From positions 1 through 5,433 of the forward strand of contig JADLHV010000062.1 of assembly GCA_020848595.1 (NCBI GenBank): 5,433 bases of DNA. The letters run 5' to 3'. Position 1 is the stretch's first letter, and each line of letters starts with the position of its first letter. The stretch comes from Bacteroidia bacterium (GTDB taxonomy: Bacteria > Bacteroidota > Bacteroidia > NS11-12g > UBA955). A program made the translations under genes and the position numbers. The notes beneath the pieces are model-generated. The model saw nothing but the letters and a program-made list of their open reading frames with translations, was not told the origin of the DNA and did not search any database. Positions 1-5,226 of the stretch are shown here, piece by piece.

Positions 1-3000
1 AGAGGTTTAGGTGCTGCTTATTTTAAAGGAGAATCATTAAATATTAATGGTACAGGTAATAATTCAGCATTAGTGAGTGGCGATTTCCAATATGCCTATA
101 ATGATGATAAAACAGTTGTAGATCCATTTAATAATCCCTACGGTATATTTTCTTTAAACTCAAGAGGTATTGGTATTGGTGTCGACTTAGGTTTAAGTTA
201 TACTTATAGATCTAAAAGAGCCAAATACAGCACAAATACACGTTGTGATATCAATGATAGAAAGAGCGATCATGACTTTAAATTAGCACTTGCATTAAAC
301 GATCTTGGCGGTATTCGATATAATAGAATGAGTACGAAATATAGCTATAGTTCTGCTCAAACCGTCAATGTCAATGTGGCTAATAATATTCTTGACCCTT
401 TCCGTGCAGCAAATCAAAATGCTCTTGACAGTATTGGTACCAATGTATTTAATCAGATGGGGGCATCTAAGACGTATAGTTTTGGAACCGCACTTCCTTC
501 GGCTGTTAATCTTCAAATGGACTTTAGAATATCAAAACACATTTATACTTCAATTTTTTGGAATCAAAGTCTAAAAGGAAATAATAGCACTGGTTTAAGA
601 AGTACATCTATGGTGTCTATAGTGCCTAGAGTAGAATCTAGAGCCTTTGAGTTTAGCATGCCAATTACCTTAAGTGAGAACTACAAGAATTTTTACTTAG
701 GTGCTTATGCTCGTGTTGGACCAGTATTTTTTGGTAGTGATAATCTTGGGGGACTTCTTAATGTAGCGTCTTCGAGTCAGTTTACTGGTGCAGATATTTA
801 CGGTGGAATTTCGATGGGGATAGGACATTGCTTTAATACTTGGTACGAAGACAAAGTTGATCCTGTGTACTTAGATAGTACCGATTCTCTTCGCACAGAA
901 ATAAGAGACACTAATTTTATTGTTAAAAGAGATACTTTAGTAAAAAGAGATACCATTAACATAGTTAAAAAAGACACTGTTTATATTGAAAAAACTGTCA
1001 ATAACAAAACAGTGCTTGAAAAAGAAAAAGAACTTAAGCGCAAAGAAGATGAGTTAAATAAGAAAAAATTAGAATTAGAAAAAAGAGAGAGAGATTTAGC
1101 TACAAAAGAAAAAACTACATCAGACGCAGATTTAAACAATTGTCGAAACAATGTCATTATTCTGACCAAAGAGAACAATACACTGAAAGACAAAAACAAC
1201 ACTCAAAATAACACCATTATAATCGCTAACAGAAGGATAGCCGAATTAGAAAATGAGTTGAATAATTGTAGGAATAATAACAAAACAAATAATGATGCTT
1301 CATTACAAAGAAAAATTGACTCACTCTCAAATTTACTTACTCAAACTCGTATAGATTATGAAGTATGCAAACGCAGCACTCCAAACAAAACTAATAATGA
1401 GGCTGTATTGCAGAAAAAAGTAGATTCTTTAAATAACGTATTATTCAATACCCGTGTTGAGTATGAACTTTGTAAGAAAAATTCAGGCAATAAAACAACT
1501 AATGAAGCCATTATTCTACAAAGAAGAATAGATTCATTATACAACGTAGTTATAATAGCTAGAACAGAATACGAAAACTGCAAGAAAAATTCAACTACTT
1601 TTAATGCAGAAATCCTTAAAAAGACAGAAGCTGAAAAGAAAAAAGCTGAAAACAACGCTATACTTGCTAATAAACGAGCAGATAGCTTATACAATATTTT
1701 GATTCAACGTAACCTTGAACTTGACAGATGTAAAAAGTCGAGTGTTATGACCAATGAAGATATTGTTAAAAAGGCAGAAGCGGATAGAGAAAAAGCAGAA
1801 AATGATGCTCGAATTGCTCGTAAGCAAGCAGATAGTTTAAAGATAATATTAACTAAAAAAGAAATTGAACTATTAAACTGCAAAAAATCTATCGTTGAAC
1901 CAAATCCAGATTATATTAAAAAATTGGAGAACGACGCTAAAGTCGCCAGAAGGCAAGCTGATTCTTTGAATGTGTTATTAGGACAAAAAACAGTTGAGTT
2001 AGAAAATTGCAAAAAGAACACTACACAGAACAATGCCGAAGTTGTCAAGAAATTGGAAGCAGAGAAAGCCAAAGCGCAAAATGATGCTACTATTGCAAAA
2101 AAACAATCTGATTCATTAAATATTCTACTAGGTAAATTAAGTATTGAATTAGAAAATTGCAAAAAGAACTCAAGTAATACAACTGATGCACAGAAACTTA
2201 AACAATGCGAAGACAATAGCGCATTATTAAAAGCAGAAATGAACGAGATGACAAAAACTATTAACCGCTTAAATACTAAGAATTATGAATTGAGCAATCG
2301 CGTTGATAGTTTAGCAAATGCATTAAAAAACTGTTGTAAAAATTGTGAAAACAGTGGCAGTAATAACGACGAATTACTAAAAAAATGTCAAGAAAGTAAT
2401 ACTGCATTGAATGCCCAAATCATTCAACTAAAAGCAACTATTTCAGCTAAAGACAAGTCACTTGATAGCATTAAAACAGTTTTAGTAGACATTAACAAGA
2501 AAAAAACTGAGTTGGATGCACAAATTTCAAAACTCAATTCAGAAATTAATGATTTGAAAAGCAAAAACACTGATTGTTCAGACATACAAAAACAACTAGA
2601 TGCGAAGACTGAAGAAGCCAATAAATTAAAAACCGAAAATACTGCGCTTCAAAATCAATTAAAAACAGCGAATGCGCAACTAAACGAGTATAAAACAGAG
2701 TATAATTTCATGATTAAACAAAATCAAAAATGCAATGCTCAATTAGATAGTTGTAAAAGAGGTTTATATAAAACAGAGCCTAGCAATGATGGAGGAGCAG
2801 GAAAAGGTGGACCAAATCCTCCAATTGACCATGGTTCAATCAACTCAAATGATGGCATATATACAGATAGTGCATCACAAGAGCGAACAGCAGGAAATAC
2901 GACTCAACCAAATACAACAACAGGAAAACCACTTAAAGGCTTAGAAATTGGGGCAAAAATACTTGGCGCATTATTAGAAGGAAGTTCAGGAAGTAGCTCA

Positions 3001-3342
3001 GGAACAAGCGGAAGTAACAATAAAACTAATACAGGAAGTACTTCTGGCAATCAAAAAACAAATACAGCGGGCAGTACTGTAACTAAAGGTAAAAATACTA
3101 CAGAAACAACTGGCACTTCAACAAACACGAGTGGTTCAGACAGTTCAAGTACAGGGAAAGGTGCTAATACTAATACTTCTGGCAATAGAGGTTCGAGCAG
3201 TGCTTCAGGAACAAGCACAACAACTGGAACAAATAATACAACAAGAACAGGTACAACTACCACTGGTTCTAACGGAAATTCTAATTCAGGCTCTACTGGT
3301 GCCGGAGCTGGCACCCCAAGTACGGGTGGAGTTAAACGATAA
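1..3342 (+). CDS. Large outer-membrane beta-barrel protein with Cys-repeat coiled coil and Ser/Thr/Gly tail (5'-partial)
   Basis: The frame is open from the first base to the TAA at 3340-3342, so the gene starts upstream; the in-frame GTG at 73 is inside the barrel and is not a believable start. The visible 1113 residues fall into four parts. Residues 1 to about 284 have alternating, aromatic- and glycine-rich strands (for example GIGIGVDLGLSYTYR, and a final strand near GGISMGIGHCF) and resemble Bacteroidota outer-membrane proteins of the DUF5723 type; this family call is from memory and moderate. Residues about 290-335 are a linker of [K/R]DT repeats. Residues about 336-919 are strongly charged, Lys/Glu/Asn-rich and predicted coiled coil, with 17 cysteines and seven copies of a D-S-L-x(13)-C block. 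Residues 927-1113 are a low-complexity Ser/Thr/Gly/Asn tail ending VKR. No OmpA-like peptidoglycan-binding domain and no type IX secretion C-terminal domain is visible. The signal peptide, if any, is outside the window. A structural or envelope-tethering role is inference; no specific function is recognised. Confidence 0.85.
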   Translation, partial: RGLGAAYFKGESLNINGTGNNSALVSGDFQYAYNDDKTVVDPFNNPYGIFSLNSRGIGIGVDLGLSYTYRSKRAKYSTNTRCDINDRKSDHDFKLALALNDLGGIRYNRMSTKYSYSSAQTVNVNVANNILDPFRAANQNALDSIGTNVFNQMGASKTYSFGTALPSAVNLQMDFRISKHIYTSIFWNQSLKGNNSTGLRSTSMVSIVPRVESRAFEFSMPITLSENYKNFYLGAYARVGPVFFGSDNLGGLLNVASSSQFTGADIYGGISMGIGHCFNTWYEDKVDPVYLDSTDSLRTEIRDTNFIVKRDTLVKRDTINIVKKDTVYIEKTVNNKTVLEKEKELKRKEDELNKKKLELEKRERDLATKEKTTSDADLNNCRNNVIILTKENNTLKDKNNTQNNTIIIANRRIAELENELNNCRNNNKTNNDASLQRKIDSLSNLLTQTRIDYEVCKRSTPNKTNNEAVLQKKVDSLNNVLFNTRVEYELCKKNSGNKTTNEAIILQRRIDSLYNVVIIARTEYENCKKNSTTFNAEILKKTEAEKKKAENNAILANKRADSLYNILIQRNLELDRCKKSSVMTNEDIVKKAEADREKAENDARIARKQADSLKIILTKKEIELLNCKKSIVEPNPDYIKKLENDAKVARRQADSLNVLLGQKTVELENCKKNTTQNNAEVVKKLEAEKAKAQNDATIAKKQSDSLNILLGKLSIELENCKKNSSNTTDAQKLKQCEDNSALLKAEMNEMTKTINRLNTKNYELSNRVDSLANALKNCCKNCENSGSNNDELLKKCQESNTALNAQIIQLKATISAKDKSLDSIKTVLVDINKKKTELDAQISKLNSEINDLKSKNTDCSDIQKQLDAKTEEANKLKTENTALQNQLKTANAQLNEYKTEYNFMIKQNQKCNAQLDSCKRGLYKTEPSNDGGAGKGGPNPPIDHGSINSNDGIYTDSASQERTAGNTTQPNTTTGKPLKGLEIGAKILGALLEGSSGSSSGTSGSNNKTNTGSTSGNQKTNTAGSTVTKGKNTTETTGTSTNTSGSDSSSTGKGANTNTSGNRGSSSASGTSTTTGTNNTTRTGTTTTGSNGNSNSGSTGAGAGTPSTGGVKR
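868..1005 (+). repeat. [K/R]DT repeat linker between barrel and coiled coil
   Basis: Inside the large gene, just after the last barrel strand, Asp-Thr pairs preceded by Arg or Lys recur with Asp codons at 907, 931, 949 and 973, that is 8, 6 and 8 residues apart (RDTN, RDTL, RDTI, KDTV). They follow a DST-DSL pair at 874-891. Basic and hydrophobic residues alternate between the pairs (IVKRDTLVKRDTINIVKKDT), which suits extended beta strands rather than helix. Similar DT-rich stretches are familiar as linkers after barrels in Bacteroidota outer-membrane proteins. The role as a spacer leading into the coiled coil is inferred. Confidence 0.6.
1132..1278 (+). repeat. Duplicated LNNCRNN motif at the start of the coiled coil
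   Basis: The heptapeptide LNNCRNN is encoded twice, at 1132-1152 and 1258-1278, exactly 42 residues (six heptads) apart. The DNA of the two copies differs at several third positions and in the Arg codon (CGA versus AGG), so this is an old duplication or a selected protein motif rather than a recent DNA duplication. It precedes the main D-S-L-x(13)-C array and already shows its pattern of one cysteine per unit followed by a basic residue. Confidence 0.7.
1318..2169 (+). repeat. Seven tandem D-S-L-x(13)-C coiled-coil modules
   Basis: Asp codons of D-S-L lie at 1318, 1423, 1531, 1681, 1831, 1960 and 2110. In every case a Cys codon follows exactly 48 bases later (1366, 1471, 1579, 1729, 1879, 2008, 2158). 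The shared block is D-S-L-x-x-[ILV]-[LV]-x(5)-[DE]-x(3)-C-K-[KR], with an acidic residue at block position 13 in all seven. From Cys to the next Asp the distance is 19, 20, 34, 34, 27 and 34 residues; the longer linkers add a segment of the type EAEKxKAENDA-x-IA-x-KQA. The steps 20, 27 and 34 differ by single heptads, as expected for gain or loss of coiled-coil turns. The last two modules share a 21-base identity (1999-2019 and 2149-2169, offset 150). An eighth DSL at 2305 lacks the 16-residue spacing and instead leads into a cysteine cluster. Confidence 0.85.
2332..2346 (+). other. CCKNC cysteine cluster within the coiled coil
   Basis: Three cysteines are packed as C-C-K-N-C (codons at 2332, 2335 and 2344), right after the eighth DSL (2305) and beyond the regular array. 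The wider tail of the coiled coil has further cysteines at 2386, 2575, 2731 and 2752. The cluster may mark a break or cross-link in the rod; a metal site is possible but there is no histidine or second CxxC-type pair close by to support one. Confidence 0.5.
2779..3339 (+). other. Ser/Thr/Gly/Asn-rich low-complexity tail
   Basis: The last 187 residues of the large protein are dominated by Ser, Thr, Gly and Asn in short irregular runs (for example GTSTTTGTNNTTRTGTTTTG), without cysteine and nearly without hydrophobic residues. One exception is an amphipathic or hydrophobic island KGLEIGAKILGALLEG at 2935-2982. Such tails are usually disordered and flexible. The end (GTPSTGGVKR) does not look like a sorting domain. 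The biased composition creates long open frames on other strands, which are not genes. Confidence 0.75.
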
Positions 3343-3345
3343 GTA

Positions 3346-3376
3346 TTTGCTTTTTATTTAAAAAGTACTATATTTG
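3346..3376 (+). promoter_or_regulatory. Bacteroidota-type promoter for rimP-nusA
   Basis: TTTG at 3346-3349 and TATATTTG at 3369-3376 are separated by 19 bases. This matches the known Bacteroidota primary sigma factor consensus (-33 TTTG and -7 TAnnTTTG) at every defined position and with the usual spacing. It begins 4 bases after the stop codon of the large gene and points towards rimP. A start of transcription would be expected near 3381-3384, giving a leader of about 55 bases that contains the hairpin at 3404-3426. Short AT-rich matches occur by chance, but the intergenic position and direction strengthen the call. Confidence 0.65.
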
Positions 3377-3403
3377 CAGCAACTTATTTATTCAAAATTT
3401 TGA

Positions 3404-3426
3404 TGAGGGGCCCTTAAAGCCCCTCA
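3404..3426 (+). promoter_or_regulatory. GC-rich hairpin in the rimP leader (possible terminator of the upstream gene)
   Basis: TGAGGGGC at 3404-3411 pairs perfectly with GCCCCTCA at 3419-3426, leaving a 7-base loop CCTTAAA. It is the only GC-rich element in an AT-rich intergenic region. It ends 10 bases before the rimP ATG. No T-run follows (CTTGTTATAT), so it is a weak candidate for a standard intrinsic terminator of the large gene. It lies downstream of the predicted promoter, hence in the mRNA leader, where it could act as an attenuator, an mRNA-stability element or a translation-control structure. Which of these applies cannot be decided from the sequence. Confidence 0.55.
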
Positions 3427-3436
3427 CTTGTTATAT

Positions 3437-3898
3437 ATGAACGTAGAATATCAACTGAAGGCCATACTTACTAAGGTATTAGAAGAGCATCCCAATGTTT
3501 TTCTAGTAGAAGCCCATCATGGAAACAATACCTATGAATTTGTGATAGATGGTGATCAACCTCTAGGTATTTATGATATTTCGGAAATTGGCAGAGCAAT
3601 TAATCACATTGCAGATGAAACGATGCCAGAGGAGAATTACACTTTAGACGTATTATCTCCAGGAGCTGATAGTGATATCAAACTACTACGTCAATATCCT
3701 AAACATATTGGCAGAGAGTTTCAAGTGATTTTAAGTGATGAGTCTAGTTTCAAAGGACATTTAAGAGCAGTTGATGGAAATCAATTAAATTTTGAATATT
3801 TCGAAAATACAAAACCAAAGAAAAACGAAATGCCAATTACAAGAACGGTAGATTTCGAAAACATAAAAAAAGCGCATATTATATTATCATTCAAATGA
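3437..3898 (+). CDS. rimP: Ribosome maturation factor RimP
   Basis: RimP assists maturation of the 30S ribosomal subunit in the cytoplasm. The 153-residue product has the usual length. An N-terminal alpha/beta domain (about 1-76) ends in LDVLSPG at residues 70-76, the counterpart of the family's L-E-V-S-S-P-G signature, followed by KLLRQYPKHIGR and a C-terminal SH3-like barrel (about 85-153). The ATG at 3437 is chosen over an in-frame TTG at 3428 because it is the canonical codon and the first extra residues (MLY) add nothing to the family pattern. There is no Shine-Dalgarno sequence, as is common in Bacteroidota. The stop overlaps the nusA start by four bases (ATGA), so the two are probably translationally coupled. 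The position directly before nusA is the conserved location of rimP in bacteria. The signature is slightly off consensus (Leu for the first Ser), as noted under findings. Confidence 0.93.
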   Translation: MNVEYQLKAILTKVLEEHPNVFLVEAHHGNNTYEFVIDGDQPLGIYDISEIGRAINHIADETMPEENYTLDVLSPGADSDIKLLRQYPKHIGREFQVILSDESSFKGHLRAVDGNQLNFEYFENTKPKKNEMPITRTVDFENIKKAHIILSFK

Positions 3899-5151
3899 CA
3901 ACACCACAAATATTAACCGTTAGAGGACTCGTGGATTCGTTTTCAGAATTCAAAGAGTTTAAGAACATTGACAGAGCCACCTTAATGCGTGTCTTAGAAG
4001 AAGTGTTCCGCAACATGTTAAAAAAACGCTATGGAGATGATACCAATTTCGATATCATTATTAACACAGACCAAGGTGACTTGGAAATATACAGAAACCG
4101 TCTGATTGTAGATGAGGGTGAAGTAGAAGATGAGAACCTACAGATTAGCATTACAGATGCTAGAAAAATTGAACCAGATTACGAAATTGGAGAAGAAGCC
4201 ATTGATCAAGTTCCTATGGATTTCTTTGGTAGACGTAATATTCTTGCAGCTCGTCAAACCTTAATGACTAAAGTGCTTGAACTAGAAAAAGATGAGTTGT
4301 TTAGAAAATACTCAGACAGAATTGGTGAAATTGTAACTGGTGAAGTTTACCAAATTTGGAAGAAAGAAATAATGGTTTTGGATGACGAGGGTAATGAGCT
4401 TCTACTTCCAAAAAATGAAATGATTCCAGCAGACTTTTATAAAAAAGGTGAAACTTTGAAAGCCATTGTTCATGAAGTTTCAATGATTAATGGATCTCCT
4501 AAAATTATTTTATCTAGAACCTCTCCTGTTTTCCTTGAGAAACTTATGGAATTAGAAGTTCCTGAAATTCTTGACGGGTTAATTACTATTAAGAAGATTG
4601 TTAGAGAACCAGGAGAAAGAGCTAAAATTGCTGTTGAAAGTTATGACGACAGAATTGATCCAGTTGGCGCTTGCGTTGGTATGAAAGGCAGTCGTATCCA
4701 TGGTATTGTACGTGAATTACGCAACGAAAATATAGATGTAATAAACTTTACAACTAATATTTCATTGTTTATTCAAAGAGCTTTAAACCCTGCTAAAATT
4801 TCATCTATCACTTTAGATGAAAATACTAAAAAAGCAAATGTGTTTTTGAGTCCTGACCAAGTAAGTTTAGCCATTGGTAAAGGTGGTTTCAATATTCGAC
4901 TTGCTAGCCGTTTAGTTGGCTACGATATCGAAGTATACAGAGAAGATATGGGTATTGATGATTCTGATATTGACCTAGATGAATTTGCAGATGAAATTGA
5001 TAGCTGGATCATTGACGAATTGAAATCTATAGGTTTAGATACTGCTAAAGCTGTATTGGATATTGCCAATGATGAATTAGTAACTAGAACTGAATTAGAA
5101 GAAGAGACCGTAATTGAAATTAAAAAGATATTACAGTCTGAGTTTGAATAA
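3895..5151 (+). CDS. nusA: Transcription termination/antitermination factor NusA
   Basis: NusA binds RNA polymerase and nascent RNA and modulates pausing, termination and antitermination. The 418-residue product shows the full domain order: N-terminal RNA-polymerase-binding domain (about 1-135), S1 domain (about 141-209, from IGEIVTGEVYQI to KIILSRT), KH1 with PVGACVGMKG at 256-265 (GMKG loop 262-265), KH2 with IGKGGFNIRLASRLVG (GKGG loop 328-331), and an acidic C-terminal segment (about 353-418) with one helical unit. It lacks the long duplicated acidic repeats of the E. coli protein, which is normal for Bacteroidota. Both KH loops are intact, so the protein should be functional. It starts at the ATG within the rimP stop (ATGA). 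It is followed by a terminator rather than by infB. In other bacteria NusA regulates its own operon; whether the leader hairpin upstream of rimP serves that here is unknown. Confidence 0.97.
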   Translation: MTTPQILTVRGLVDSFSEFKEFKNIDRATLMRVLEEVFRNMLKKRYGDDTNFDIIINTDQGDLEIYRNRLIVDEGEVEDENLQISITDARKIEPDYEIGEEAIDQVPMDFFGRRNILAARQTLMTKVLELEKDELFRKYSDRIGEIVTGEVYQIWKKEIMVLDDEGNELLLPKNEMIPADFYKKGETLKAIVHEVSMINGSPKIILSRTSPVFLEKLMELEVPEILDGLITIKKIVREPGERAKIAVESYDDRIDPVGACVGMKGSRIHGIVRELRNENIDVINFTTNISLFIQRALNPAKISSITLDENTKKANVFLSPDQVSLAIGKGGFNIRLASRLVGYDIEVYREDMGIDDSDIDLDEFADEIDSWIIDELKSIGLDTAKAVLDIANDELVTRTELEEETVIEIKKILQSEFE

Positions 5152-5171
5152 GACTCTATAAATTATCATAT

Positions 5172-5201
5172 AAAAAGCCATCTTTAAAGGATGGCTTTTT
5201 T
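5172..5201 (+). terminator. Intrinsic terminator between nusA and the convergent moxR-type gene
   Basis: AAAAAGCCATC at 5172-5182 pairs perfectly with GATGGCTTTTT at 5190-5200 around a 7-base loop (TTTAAAG); the stem can close further with a T-G and a T-A pair. Six T residues run from 5196 to 5201 on the plus strand, and five A residues on the left arm give a U-run for transcripts from the minus strand. The element sits 20 bases after the nusA stop and 26 bases from the stop of the minus-strand gene, so it is well placed to end both transcripts. Confidence 0.9.
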
Positions 5202-5213
5202 CATTTAAATGAA
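5200..5213. repeat. 14-base AT-rich perfect palindrome
   Basis: TTCATTTAAATGAA reads the same on both strands. It overlaps the end of the terminator T-run and lies between it and the stop of the minus-strand gene. It could be a weak secondary hairpin or simply a chance product of AT-rich sequence; no protein-binding role can be supported. Confidence 0.35.
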
Positions 5214-5226
5214 TAATAAAATAATT

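Noticed and set aside
73..75. GTG as a start codon of the large gene
   Set aside because: The frame is open back to base 1 and the upstream 24 codons continue the same barrel-like pattern; there is no room for a signal peptide after 73, so the true start is outside the window.
1318..2169. CRISPR-like or satellite DNA array
   Set aside because: Repeats are in frame, degenerate at third positions and variable in length by multiples of 21 bases; they are protein repeats, not a CRISPR or a non-coding satellite.
1356..2216. Long minus-strand open frames opposite the coiled coil
   Set aside because: They are Phe/Ser/Leu-rich reflections of Lys/Glu/Asn codons in the coding strand and repeat with the same period as the modules.
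3051..3314. 87-codon minus-strand frame encoding a Pro/Val/Leu-rich product
   Set aside because: It is the antisense of the Ser/Thr/Gly/Asn tail; the odd composition is forced by the biased codons of the sense strand and there is no start signal or homology.
2779..3342. A type IX secretion C-terminal sorting domain or an OmpA-like domain at the end of the large protein
   Set aside because: The tail is low complexity with no beta-sandwich pattern, no conserved sorting motifs and none of the OmpA peptidoglycan-binding residues.
3131..3361. Plus-strand frame overlapping the end of the large gene
   Set aside because: Gln/Val-rich reading of the same low-complexity DNA in another phase; it has no recognisable features and runs into the rimP promoter.
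3428..3430. TTG as the rimP start
   Set aside because: It would lie almost against the hairpin, and the canonical ATG three codons later gives a normal-length RimP.
3343..3436. A tRNA gene or riboswitch upstream of rimP (as metY in E. coli)
   Set aside because: The gap is only 94 bases and AT-rich; no cloverleaf arms or known aptamer pattern can be seen, only one simple hairpin.
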